Under the pieces are notes generated by a model. The model did not search any database. It saw only the letters and a list, made by a program, of their open reading frames with translations, and was not told the DNA's origin. The translations under genes and the position numbers were made by a program. Positions 1 through 8,665 of a stretch of DNA of 64,000 nt are shown piece after piece (the first letter of the stretch is position 1; every line of letters begins with the position of its first letter). The DNA lies in assembly GCF_900095865.1 (NCBI RefSeq), contig NZ_FMIZ01000007.1, positions 620,001 to 684,000 on the forward strand, in the 5' to 3' direction. The DNA comes from Massilioclostridium coli. GTDB taxonomy: Bacteria; Bacillota; Clostridia; Oscillospirales; Ruminococcaceae.

Positions 1-2
1 CA

Positions 3-1217
3 ATTATGGCGGAAATCACGAGCTTTGATAACGTTGCGGTGATTCAGGATGTACCAGGTGTATTGACCCAGTTAGAACAGTTTGGAATCTCCTCCAGAGT
101 ATCCTATCCATCTACCCAGGATTTGCGCAGCTACTGCCGTTATGATGAAACAGACGGAACCTATTACTATTATTTCTACAATGGTTCTAGGGACCAAAAA
201 TCCATTTCAGTGCCAGTTACCATGACAGGGGAAGGCGCCCCATACAAATTGGACGCTTGGACAGGAGAAATTTCTCCAATTGCATGGTACAACCAATCCG
301 GAAACCAGACTACAACCCAGTTGGATTTGGAATACAACGAATCTGCTATTATAGCGATTTCCAAAAACGAAGCGGAATTTGGCGCGGCTCCAAAAGTACA
401 TGTCACCAATACCACAGCGGATAACGCAGTAGTAGAAGGGAATGACATTGTAGCCCGCAGCGAAGCGAAAAGCGCAGTGACAGCGGAACTCTCCAACGGA
501 AGCAATATTTCCTGCGAATTAAACCCGATGGAAGAAATGACATTGAAAAACTGGGATATTGCAGTGGAAAGCTGGGGCCCAAGTGCAGATCCAAACGCAC
601 CGGCAACCCAATCGGATAAAACAACGGTGAACTTTGCTAATACTGGCTTGATAAGCTGGAAAAACCTGCCGGCAACAGCAGAACAATTGGCTACACTAGG
701 CGTGGAATCCATGTCCTATGTATCTGGCATTGGACATTATAGCACCAGCTTCCAGATTGATTCTCTGGAAGAAGGGCAGGGGGCTTACCTGAATTTTGAA
801 CATGGTAACGACGAAGTAACCGAAATCATTGTAAACGGACATGACCTGGGCGGAATCAACCAGAGTAAAAATATTGTGGATATTGGCCAATATCTGAAAG
901 AAGGGAAAAACACCATTTCTATTAAATTGGCAACCCCATTGAATAACAGGATTCAGGTAGAAAACCCAGTATTCCAGGAACGTTACGAACAAGGCTATGT
1001 GCAGGATTACGGTTTAACCGCAGTATCCTTAGTACCATATGATGAAGCAGTGATTTACACCGCAACCGAAAATGGTGGAACCAATGGTGGAAACGGAACC
1101 AGCAGCGAAGGGAATGTGCAAACTGGTGATGCTTCCACAATAGGCATTCTGGCGGCACTCGGCGCAGCAGGCGTAACCGCTTATATCATTCGCAGAAAAC
1201 GGAACCATAATTCCTAG
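3..1217 (+). CDS. C-terminal part of a wall-anchored GH106-like glycosidase (5' end outside window)
   Basis: The reading frame is open from the first base, so this is the 3' end of a larger gene. Its beta-sandwich region parallels the middle of the GH106-like protein at 3151-7062: both have a 'DAW(T/S)GE' segment, a 'NWD(I/V)(A/T)VE.W' segment and a carbohydrate-binding-like jelly-roll with 'GHYSTSF' or 'GYYSATF'. The last 35 residues form a sorting signal: a Gly/Asn-rich linker, 'NVQTGDAS', a hydrophobic helix and the basic tail 'RRKRNHNS'. The canonical LPxTG is absent; the signal reads VQTGD. The protein probably acts on surface glycans, but the catalytic domain is not in the window. It lacks the FIVAR repeats found in its downstream relative. 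Confidence 0.8.
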   Translation: MMAEITSFDNVAVIQDVPGVLTQLEQFGISSRVSYPSTQDLRSYCRYDETDGTYYYYFYNGSRDQKSISVPVTMTGEGAPYKLDAWTGEISPIAWYNQSGNQTTTQLDLEYNESAIIAISKNEAEFGAAPKVHVTNTTADNAVVEGNDIVARSEAKSAVTAELSNGSNISCELNPMEEMTLKNWDIAVESWGPSADPNAPATQSDKTTVNFANTGLISWKNLPATAEQLATLGVESMSYVSGIGHYSTSFQIDSLEEGQGAYLNFEHGNDEVTEIIVNGHDLGGINQSKNIVDIGQYLKEGKNTISIKLATPLNNRIQVENPVFQERYEQGYVQDYGLTAVSLVPYDEAVIYTATENGGTNGGNGTSSEGNVQTGDASTIGILAALGAAGVTAYIIRRKRNHNS

Positions 1218-1246
1218 TTTTTGTAAAATCGTTCTATTTCCTCTCT

Positions 1247-1277
1247 GTTTCCCCTCTAACTGGTTTAGAGGGGAAAC
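1247..1277. repeat. Perfect 13-bp inverted repeat after the first gene
   Basis: The arms at 1247-1259 and 1265-1277 are perfectly complementary around a 5-nt loop. No T-run follows on the + strand, so this may be a stabilising 3' hairpin rather than the actual terminator. Confidence 0.6.
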
Positions 1278-1299
1278 AAAAACTCTTTCATCCTATAAT

Positions 1300-1338
1300 A
1301 ACCCCGGGGTAGAAAATCACTTCTATCCTGGGGTTTTT
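1300..1338 (+). terminator. Intrinsic terminator
   Basis: A 15-nt stem with two G-T type pairs (1300-1314 with 1321-1335) is rich in C and G at its base and is followed by a short T-run. It closes the transcript of the GH106-like fragment. Confidence 0.8.
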
Positions 1339-1350
1339 AAGGTTTTTGTT

Positions 1351-1379
1351 TTGAATTTGTACGGAGAATATGGTAAGAT
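1351..1379 (+). promoter_or_regulatory. Promoter of the first AraC-family gene
   Basis: TTGAAT at 1351-1356 and TAAGAT at 1374-1379 are separated by 17 bp, about 40 bp before the AraC-family start codon. This fits a vegetative sigma-A promoter. Confidence 0.55.
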
Positions 1380-1419
1380 AATGATAAAAGAATTGTGAAA
1401 TAAGGAAGAAGGGAATCGG

Positions 1420-2505
1420 ATGGAATACTGTTCACTGGGCACGATGTGCCAAAAGGAATTATTGCTGAAAAAGCGATGGCTGTATGAAAAAAATCCAACT
1501 AGGGAGGCGGCAGATGAACTGAGGGAGTTGTATCAACAGTACGGCTATGAGTTTTTGAACCCCGCAGCCCCTTTTGTGAGCCATTCTTTGGAGGAGCATT
1601 TTATCACACCGGAAAACCAGTATTTTTATGGGCATCAGCATGTTGTTATTATGCGCCATCTTTGCTATTCCCCTATGAACTGGCATGGGCATGAATTTTT
1701 TGAGTTAACCTACGTATGGCGGGGGGATTGTATTCATTCGATCAATGGGGAAGAACACTATCTACAACAGGGGGATTGCTGTATTTTACCGCCCCATTTG
1801 ATGCACGCCCTTTACACCGAGAATGAAACCAGTGTTATTGTGAATATCTTGATACGTAAACCCACTTTTTATTATACTTTTACCAGCCTGTTATCCGAAT
1901 TTGACCATCTTTCTTCTTTTTTCCGGTTTGCATTGCTGGAAGGGAGGACGGATTCCTATTTGATGTTCCGTTGTGGGGAAGATACTTTATTACAAGGGAA
2001 GATACAACAATTGTATGAGGAGTATTTTTGCGATGAGGCGTATTCCTCCCCAATTGTAGATAGTTCCATGATTGTTTTTTTGGGGTTGTTATTGCGGCGG
2101 CACCGTCAGGATATCCGGCTGTTCCAAAGTGATTTGGAAGAAAGTGAGGTGCCTGTATCCAAGATTTTAGCTTTTGTTTCGGAACATCTACAGGATATTA
2201 GCCTGGATATGCTAGCCCAACATCTCCATTACAATAAAAATTACCTCAGTTCTTTGATTCAAAAAACCATGGGACAGAAATTTCAGGATATTGTAAAGGA
2301 ACAACGTTTTTTATATGCTGCCAAAATGTTAGGGCAAAGCAACCAGTCCATTAAATCCATTATGGAATCCATTGGCTACCATGATTCTAGCCATTTTTAC
2401 CGGAATTTTAAAGAGCTATTTGGTATGACTCCAGCTCAATATCGGCAAACTCATGGGAATATCATTGAATCATCTCCATCAGACGGTGAGAATAAAAATC
2501 TTTAG
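1420..2505 (+). CDS. AraC-family transcriptional regulator
   Basis: This is a 361-residue one-component regulator. Residues about 85-150 form an AraC-type cupin, with 'NWHGHEFFELTYV' as the metal or sugar pocket signature and 'GDCCILPPHLMHAL'. The last ~100 residues hold the two helix-turn-helix motifs, including 'NKNYLSSLIQKTMGQKFQDI' and 'GYHDSSHFYRNFKELFGMTP'. The start is supported by an AAGGAAGAAGGG ribosome-binding site. It lies directly downstream of a GH106-like gene and resembles the regulator at 7252-8232 in layout, so it probably responds to a carbohydrate and activates neighbouring glycosidase genes. The ligand cannot be read from sequence. Confidence 0.9.
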   Translation: MEYCSLGTMCQKELLLKKRWLYEKNPTREAADELRELYQQYGYEFLNPAAPFVSHSLEEHFITPENQYFYGHQHVVIMRHLCYSPMNWHGHEFFELTYVWRGDCIHSINGEEHYLQQGDCCILPPHLMHALYTENETSVIVNILIRKPTFYYTFTSLLSEFDHLSSFFRFALLEGRTDSYLMFRCGEDTLLQGKIQQLYEEYFCDEAYSSPIVDSSMIVFLGLLLRRHRQDIRLFQSDLEESEVPVSKILAFVSEHLQDISLDMLAQHLHYNKNYLSSLIQKTMGQKFQDIVKEQRFLYAAKMLGQSNQSIKSIMESIGYHDSSHFYRNFKELFGMTPAQYRQTHGNIIESSPSDGENKNL

Positions 2506-2517
2506 ATACAAGAACAT

Positions 2518-2572
2518 CTCCTTTTGCTAAAATAAATGCAGGTTTGGCGACCGCATTACGAAGCAAAAGGAG
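2518..2572 (+). promoter_or_regulatory. 5' hairpin that sequesters the tnpA ribosome-binding site
   Basis: A perfect 11-bp inverted repeat (2518-2528 with 2562-2572) encloses a smaller stem (2536-2543 with 2550-2556). The distal arm contains the AGGAG of the following tnpA fragment, so the ribosome-binding site would be paired in the RNA. IS200-type elements are known to repress their transposase this way. The hairpin probably also marks the left end of the element. Confidence 0.6.
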
Positions 2573-2581
2573 GAGTTGTCA

Positions 2582-2809
2582 ATGAATCACATAAAAAGTT
2601 TAGCACATTCAAAGTGGAGATGCCAGTACCATATCGTATTTGCGCCGAAATATCGAAGAAAAGTAATCTATAATCAGTTAAGAAAAGATATACGAGAAAT
2701 CATTAAAGATTTGTGTAAATGGAAAGGTGTAGAAATCATAGAAGCAAACGCATGCCCAGATCATATCCACATGCTGATTAGTATTCCGCCGAAATATAGT
2801 GTAGTGTAG
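2582..2809 (+). pseudogene. tnpA: Truncated IS200/IS605 transposase TnpA
   Basis: The 75-residue fragment starts 'MNHIKSLAHSKWRCQYHIVF', a typical TnpA (Y1 HUH) N-terminus, and keeps the 'DHIHMLI' HUH metal-binding motif. It stops at a TAG at about half the family's usual ~150 residues, so the catalytic tyrosine helix is missing and the enzyme must be inactive. ATG at 2582 is preferred over the TTG two codons earlier because it sits 6-9 nt after the ribosome-binding site. No tnpB follows. A recombinase tail on the other strand begins only 30 bp further on, so two remnants abut here. Confidence 0.85.
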
Positions 2810-2840
2810 CGTAGTTTACAAGAGACAAAACTCAATACCA

Positions 2841-3032
2841 TTAAATTTTCCATATGATATCAATTTTTTCGCTTGTAGCACAGATTTTAGAAATCATCAA
2901 ATCTACGACTTTTTGCTTGTTTTCAAAGGAAACTTTATCCCAAGCATCCAAATGTCCAAATATTTCTTTGATATATGAAGTTTGATATAGGTTCTTAAAT
3001 CTATTGCTTTCACTTTCATATTTAGCATTTTT
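2841..3032 (-). pseudogene. Tail of a large serine recombinase
   Basis: The minus strand is open for 63 codons, ending at TAA (2841-2843) and bounded upstream by an in-frame TAG. The deduced peptide contains 'FGHLDAWDKVSFENKQKVVD' followed by a basic stretch and ends in 'IDIIWKI'. This pattern of an acidic/basic helix then a short beta strand at the extreme C-terminus is typical of Tn4451- and phage-type large serine recombinases. No start codon or catalytic domain is present, so it is a decayed remnant of an integrative element. Identification is by eye and moderately secure. Confidence 0.6.
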
Positions 3033-3081
3033 CTAATTCGATGTATTAGTCATTTATTTTTCTACCTAAGTACTGATATTA

Positions 3082-3111
3082 CAAAAGGCTGGTTTTTTAA
3101 CCAGCCTTTTG
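3082..3111. terminator. Bidirectional intrinsic terminator
   Basis: A perfect 13-bp stem (3082-3094 with 3099-3111) closes a TTTT loop with A/T runs on both sides. It lies 40 bp after the stop of the GH106-like gene and probably terminates it. Confidence 0.8.
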
Positions 3112-3150
3112 CTTATATTAAGAGAAAAGAGAAGAAGAAAACGTTATGAG

Positions 3151-6100
3151 TTATTTTTTCTTACGGGAGAGAACCAGTGCAGCTCCTGCAATTGCTATTG
3201 CTGCCATTCCAGCAATTGGTGCAAAGTCGCCTGTTTTCGCTGCGTTTGCTTTTGGTGTAGTGGATTCTTGTCCAGTTTGAGTAGCTGTATCATCAGTGGA
3301 CGGTGTTGTTTCTTCTGGAACACTTCCATCTACTTTTACTAATTGATCCATTGCAGCTTGTACATTTGTTACTGCTACATCTACTTCTTCCTGGCTTGCG
3401 TTTTCATTGTTGTATACATCCTTTGCTTCTGCTACTGCTGCTTGTAATGCTGCGTAGCTTTCTGCTGTGTATGCGTTTGCATCTACTTTGCCTGCTTCCG
3501 CAAGGACTTCTTCCAGGATAGATTTATCTGCTTTGAACCGTAAATTCATCATTGTATTTAACAGATTGTCTGCTACTTCATTAATTTCTGCCTGCATGGC
3601 GTCTCCGTCATTGTATACACCCTTGGCTGCTTCTAATGCTGCGGTGAATTCCGCTTTGCCTGCTTCCACATAACGGTCAAGTTCTGCATTGATTTCATTT
3701 GCTGCTTCTATCAGAGAAGCCAGTTCTGTTTTATCCCCAGCTACAAATCCTAATTTGTGGATTTCATTCAGCAAGGTTTTCCATGCTGCGTTCACTTCTT
3801 CCTGGGTAGCCCCAGCATTGTTTGCTACTGTTTTCGCATTTTCCAAAGCAGCGTCAAAGGATTTCTGTACACTTTCAATGGCGTTGTCATATTCGCCACT
3901 TTCTTTGGCAGCTTCTGCGTATTGAATCACAGAGTTCAAAATACCTTTATTTGCCTGGCTTTCTTCCAAAGAAACTTCATTATATGGAACAATCACCGCT
4001 TGTGCTGGTCCATAAGAACAATAGTCCACACGATATCCCGGCCAACTTACCCATTTACCTTCTTCTGTTACATTCAATGCACCAATGGCAATGGCTGCAT
4101 TATTCAAATTGGAACTATACTCTAGTTGAATCGTATTTTTTCCAACTTGGAGGTAATCTGAAATATCTAGCTTTGCATCATTCATATTAAGGTCGGATAC
4201 CTGTTGACCATTAATAGAAACCGTCATGGACATCACCATATCCCCAAAATCAATGTATGCTCCATCTGCGTTACCATTCCAATCAAAAGTTGCAGAATAG
4301 TATCCTTTACCGGATACTTCTTTTCCAACTTCAGGAATATTATCCCAAGTAGTAAGCGAATCCAGCTTCACATCAACATCCGTTTTCACTGTGTTAAATG
4401 TATGCTCTGTTGTCGTAACTCCATCTAATGTTTCGGTACGGAAAATTTCTTCCCCTTTACTCCATTTTTCTACAGTTACATCCCAATTGGTAATATCGTA
4501 AGCATTTGGAACTTCTGTGTTGAATTTTACGGTTTTGCCATCACTTGTAGTTACATAGTAATTTCCACTTTTTGTGGTGCGGATTACAACGCCATCCTTT
4601 GTTTCGTAAGCGTTATCTGCATTTGTATCAGTGATATGGAGTTGTTCTGTATCCGTTTTTTCAAAGGCATACAACGCTACATCGCCATAATTTAAATCAA
4701 TTGTAAATATCGTTTTGCCATTTTCGTAACGGTAGTTTGCAACCTGTGTTACCTCGCCGGACCATGCATCGATCACATATGGAATAAATATACCATCCAT
4801 TGAAATTTCCGTTTTGATATTGGTACCATGATCTTCTTCACAGAACTCTCCATTACAGTAGTTATAGGCATAGAGATATTCATTTCCGTTTTCATCTTGA
4901 CGAACCTGTGTCAAAAGTTGATGGTTTTCTGGCATGCCTGCATATGGAGTAACATCTAAACTTTGTAATGCTTCCACAATGTCATCATCTGAAGCGGCTG
5001 TTGCAACACAATCCAATGTTTTCAACTCTGACATAACTTCTGCCAAAGCAGAATCGCTTCCATCATTATAAGGTGTTTGTACTGCAGCTCCATCTACAAT
5101 AACTACTTTAAGCCCTTGTTTTGCATATTCCAAAATTTTCTGAGCTCCATCCAGTGTTAACCAATCCTGCCAAAGAACCAAAGCTTTATATCCGGCCAAC
5201 TCTAAAGTTCCATTTTCTGCGTCATAGTATACGCCTTCTGCATCTAGGAAATCTGGACTAAAATAATCATAGGTATATCCATTATCCTGGAGCTCAGTCG
5301 TTTGGATATATCCAGGCATATAGTCATGGCGGAGGAGCCAGTTGTTCTCATCATTTTTAGAAAATTGTGATGGTGCTAAAATTGGCATTCCGTACTTCAT
5401 ATAAACCATACCAACATCACTTCTGGACTTTCCTTCACGAAGCAGTTGCTGCACTCTGCCAAGATGATCATTAAATTCATCATATTCACTATAAGATGGG
5501 TACCGCAAGCTCAATACGTTAAAACTGGAATTGCTGCGGAAGCCTGGCCAATCCACTTCAACTGGTTCTGGTGCCCATTGAGAAGTCCAAATATGCCAGT
5601 TAATACGGCTATAACCTGCTGCATACAGGGTATATGCTTCCTGTAAATGCATCTGATAGTCATACGCATAACTAGTACCGCCAAGAGCACTGGTTTCGCT
5701 GGATAGAATTTTGTTTTGAAGCTTTGAACCGCCAGACCAAGTTCGATACATTTCAATCTGATTTTCCTGATTCAAAGTTTCTGCCTCTGGATAATCTACA
5801 GACTGGATTGGCTCTGAGTTTTCCAGATATTTTCCGTAAGAAATCTGTGCCCGCAATGTAATACCATAACTATTGAGCCATTCCCGGAATGGTTCCATCA
5901 AATTTTCCATATACAATTCGGTTTGCACATCATTCAGGTCGTTCAAAATTCGCTGCCCCAGATTAGCGTCCTCCAGGTTATAGGTTCCATAGACATCTGA
6001 TGGAGGAGAAACCCGTTTTGGAGCAGGTAACCCGATTGCTAGGAACAAATATGGACGAATATCATAGCCTTTTCTTGCCTCAAATTCCTCCGCGAAATCT

Positions 6101-7062
6101 TCTGTCCAGTTTACAAATCCTGTTCCGGTCGTGTACTCCAGGGAATCCATAAACAATTGTACATCGCCCTCTTTGATTTTGGCGTTTAGCTCTTCATCAC
6201 ATAAAACATGTTCTTCCCAATATTCTTTTAAGGCTTCAAAACCCCGACGATCAAAATAGTTGATACAATAGGATGTTTCTACCGCTGGTTTTGATACTTG
6301 CGCTGTCCCTACTTGCCAATAGTAAATAATATCGTAATCTCCATCGTCCGGAGCTGTCCAATCTAACAAATAATCTCCTTGATCATTTTTAGAAACCTGG
6401 TCGGATAAATCAATAATGGAATCATTGTCAATCACAATCGGCTTCGTCTCGATTCCAATACGTTTATATGCGTATGCCCCAATAAATTCATTTTTTTCTG
6501 GCAAAGTTACTTTATTGGTCCCACCAAAACTATTTGTCGTAATAGTCTCTGTTGGTACTTTACCTGATCTTGACTGACCAGCTGGTATAGTTTCGTTCGC
6601 CTGGAAAACAGCCTGGTTAGCAGCTTGACTATCTGGATCTAATCCCGGTACATTAGCTGTAGACCAGTTGGTACCAGATGTCAGCCCAATTGTCATGCCC
6701 AAATCCAATGCTTTGTTCAATACCAGATGGAAGTCATGGTCCCATTGTTCCGAACCATATCCATAAATAGATGCATCTAATCCTTTAACGTCCAATTGAC
6801 ACAGTTCAATACCGCGGAATCCCGCATCATAAATTGCCTGTACTTCTTCTTCCAAGGTTTCATCCGTGTGCCCACCTTCTGCCATCCACCAACGAACCTC
6901 GGTACGATTTTCAATCTTTGGGTTACCATATTTGTCACTTAATTCATCCGCAAACCCATTTGACGTTCCGGATGCGTTAACAGCTGGCATACTACCTACC
7001 AGTAAACTCGCAGATACTGCCAGTGCCAAACATAAAGCACCAATTCTTGTCTTCTTTTTCAT
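3151..7062 (-). CDS. Wall-anchored GH106-like alpha-L-rhamnosidase with FIVAR repeats
   Basis: This 1303-residue secreted protein has a signal peptide (residues 1-30, ending near 'PAVNASG'). The catalytic region carries GH106-type signatures: 'VRWWMAEGGHTDETLEEE' near residue 57, 'MDSLEYTTGTGFVNWTEDF' and 'RKGYDIRPYL' around 303-340, and an 'INWHIWTSQWAPEP' segment near 485. A jelly-roll domain follows (about 870-1030), then three FIVAR-like three-helix modules (about 1037-1240), a Thr/Ser linker and a sorting signal with 'NAAKTGDFAPIAG', a hydrophobic helix and RKKK. GH106 enzymes remove alpha-L-rhamnose from plant pectins and glycosides; exact substrate is inference. The start has a GGAGG site 7 nt upstream. 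A divergent AraC-family gene is the likely regulator. The sorting motif AKTGD is not canonical LPxTG. Confidence 0.85.
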   Translation of the reverse strand: MKKKTRIGALCLALAVSASLLVGSMPAVNASGTSNGFADELSDKYGNPKIENRTEVRWWMAEGGHTDETLEEEVQAIYDAGFRGIELCQLDVKGLDASIYGYGSEQWDHDFHLVLNKALDLGMTIGLTSGTNWSTANVPGLDPDSQAANQAVFQANETIPAGQSRSGKVPTETITTNSFGGTNKVTLPEKNEFIGAYAYKRIGIETKPIVIDNDSIIDLSDQVSKNDQGDYLLDWTAPDDGDYDIIYYWQVGTAQVSKPAVETSYCINYFDRRGFEALKEYWEEHVLCDEELNAKIKEGDVQLFMDSLEYTTGTGFVNWTEDFAEEFEARKGYDIRPYLFLAIGLPAPKRVSPPSDVYGTYNLEDANLGQRILNDLNDVQTELYMENLMEPFREWLNSYGITLRAQISYGKYLENSEPIQSVDYPEAETLNQENQIEMYRTWSGGSKLQNKILSSETSALGGTSYAYDYQMHLQEAYTLYAAGYSRINWHIWTSQWAPEPVEVDWPGFRSNSSFNVLSLRYPSYSEYDEFNDHLGRVQQLLREGKSRSDVGMVYMKYGMPILAPSQFSKNDENNWLLRHDYMPGYIQTTELQDNGYTYDYFSPDFLDAEGVYYDAENGTLELAGYKALVLWQDWLTLDGAQKILEYAKQGLKVVIVDGAAVQTPYNDGSDSALAEVMSELKTLDCVATAASDDDIVEALQSLDVTPYAGMPENHQLLTQVRQDENGNEYLYAYNYCNGEFCEEDHGTNIKTEISMDGIFIPYVIDAWSGEVTQVANYRYENGKTIFTIDLNYGDVALYAFEKTDTEQLHITDTNADNAYETKDGVVIRTTKSGNYYVTTSDGKTVKFNTEVPNAYDITNWDVTVEKWSKGEEIFRTETLDGVTTTEHTFNTVKTDVDVKLDSLTTWDNIPEVGKEVSGKGYYSATFDWNGNADGAYIDFGDMVMSMTVSINGQQVSDLNMNDAKLDISDYLQVGKNTIQLEYSSNLNNAAIAIGALNVTEEGKWVSWPGYRVDYCSYGPAQAVIVPYNEVSLEESQANKGILNSVIQYAEAAKESGEYDNAIESVQKSFDAALENAKTVANNAGATQEEVNAAWKTLLNEIHKLGFVAGDKTELASLIEAANEINAELDRYVEAGKAEFTAALEAAKGVYNDGDAMQAEINEVADNLLNTMMNLRFKADKSILEEVLAEAGKVDANAYTAESYAALQAAVAEAKDVYNNENASQEEVDVAVTNVQAAMDQLVKVDGSVPEETTPSTDDTATQTGQESTTPKANAAKTGDFAPIAGMAAIAIAGAALVLSRKKK

Positions 7063-7251
7063 GATTTTGCCTCCAATTTAAAATTTTCTTTCTGCTATCT
7101 ATCCAAAAAGAATACCTTTATTATAAATCCAAAGAAAAATAATGTCGTAGGATTCATTTGTATTTTTTTTGTATTTATTTGACTTTTTTTATATGATATG
7201 ATAATCTTTTTAAGAAGAAATTTATAAAACTACTGTGGAGAAGGTGACATA

Positions 7252-8232
7252 TTGAATTCGATTGATTTTTATATCAAACAAACGCGTGAATTGGAAAAAA
7301 TCCGTGTTAGCTCTCCGAATTTAAACCAGATGCGCCAAAAACAATTGGAAGAAGTACAACAAAAAGGATATTTTTTAATGAAAAATTTTCCTAATAATAA
7401 TATAAAAAATCCTCAGATTACCCTGCATCCATTGCCTAAAAACGTAAACCCAAAGATGCTTTTGCATAAACATGAATTCTATGAATTGATGTACGTTTAC
7501 CGTGGTAGTTGTATCAATCATTTTCAAGAAAATTCAATTACCATGCAGGAGGGGGAAATCCTCCTACTTAATCCAAATACAGCCCATTGTCCGGAAACAC
7601 TAACGGATAATGACTGTGTATTTAACATTATGTTTCGTCAAGATTTTTTTCGATACTCATTAGATATTCTATTAAAAGACAATACACTGTTTTCCTCTTT
7701 TTTTATGGAATGTATGTTTCAGACTAATATTGCGCAAGACTACCTCTTTTTTTTACCAGATAAACTGTCTATTGATACCATTGAGCGTTTAATTGTGGAA
7801 TGTTTTGAGGAACAAAGTTGTTATGAAACAGTGATACAATCCCTTCTAGTAGAGTTGTTCGCCTATCTTGCACGTCATTCTAAAAATTCGTTTTCCCTTC
7901 CCAAAAACAGCCATGAAAGATTGATGATGAAAATTATCACTTATATTCAGGAATCTCCTGGGGAGATTACTCTACAAAAAGTGGCGGAACAATTTCAATA
8001 TTCTACTGCTTATCTTTCACGAATGATCAAACAACATACTGGAAAAAATTTTTCCGAAATCGTACGGGATTGTCGATTAACCAAAGCAAAATACTATTTA
8101 GAAAGTTCCGGCCTCTCGATCATTGATATTGCTTTAATGCTTGGATTCAATGATGTTAGCCATTTTTATAAAGTGTTTAAAGAAAAAATGAATTGCACTC
8201 CAACAGAGTACCGCAAACGATATCATCATTAA
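7252..8232 (+). CDS. AraC-family transcriptional regulator
   Basis: The 326-residue protein has an AraC cupin with 'LLHKHEFYELMYVYRGSC' near residue 75 and a C-terminal double helix-turn-helix ('STAYLSRMIKQHTGKNFSEI', 'GFNDVSHFYKVFKEKMNCTP'). The start is a TTG shortly after GGAGAAGGTG; no ATG fits better. It is transcribed away from the GH106-like gene with 189 bp between the two starts, an arrangement typical of a regulator controlling its neighbour. It is a distant paralogue of the regulator at 1420-2505. The inducer is probably a glycan breakdown product, by inference from context. Confidence 0.9.
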   Translation: MNSIDFYIKQTRELEKIRVSSPNLNQMRQKQLEEVQQKGYFLMKNFPNNNIKNPQITLHPLPKNVNPKMLLHKHEFYELMYVYRGSCINHFQENSITMQEGEILLLNPNTAHCPETLTDNDCVFNIMFRQDFFRYSLDILLKDNTLFSSFFMECMFQTNIAQDYLFFLPDKLSIDTIERLIVECFEEQSCYETVIQSLLVELFAYLARHSKNSFSLPKNSHERLMMKIITYIQESPGEITLQKVAEQFQYSTAYLSRMIKQHTGKNFSEIVRDCRLTKAKYYLESSGLSIIDIALMLGFNDVSHFYKVFKEKMNCTPTEYRKRYHH

Positions 8233-8341
8233 AGTAACGGGCAAATTGTTTTCCTTACATCATTAAAAAGATATAAAATCAGCACCACTTATAATGTGAG
8301 ATGCACCCCAAAAGTTAGACGCTTTTGGAGTGCATATTTTT

Positions 8342-8665
8342 ATGAGTAAAACAGGAAGAAGAAACAAGGTTTATAGTGCAGAATTAAAAATAGGAGTTAT
8401 CATGGATATGCGAAAACACCATCTTGGATATCGAGAAACTGTACGAAAATATTGGAATGTATCACGAGGACAAGATTTAAACTATATAAATGCGGTAAAA
8501 AGGTGGGAACACATATATTTGGAAGAAGGAGCCGAAGGTCTGATGAAAGAAAGACGAGGCGGAACAAGGAAAGGTAGACCGCCAAAATTAGATAAAAAGG
8601 TGGAAGAAGATTTAATCGCCGGAAACCAACGTTTACGAATGGAGATAGAATACTTAAAAAACTGA
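8342..8665 (+). CDS. IS3-family OrfA (helix-turn-helix protein)
   Basis: The 107-residue product starts 'MSKTGRRNKVYSAELKIGVI' and has the HTH_29/leucine-zipper organisation of IS3 OrfA, including 'GYRETVRKYWNVS', the basic 'RRGGTRKGRPPKLDK' linker and the C-terminal 'NQRLRMEIEYLKN'. In active elements OrfA binds the IS ends and is fused to OrfB by a -1 frameshift in an A-rich stretch; here 'TTAAAAAACTGA' at the end of orfA would be the slip site. ATG at 8342 is preferred to the upstream GTG at 8330, which lies in the terminal repeat. Confidence 0.75.
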   Translation: MSKTGRRNKVYSAELKIGVIMDMRKHHLGYRETVRKYWNVSRGQDLNYINAVKRWEHIYLEEGAEGLMKERRGGTRKGRPPKLDKKVEEDLIAGNQRLRMEIEYLKN

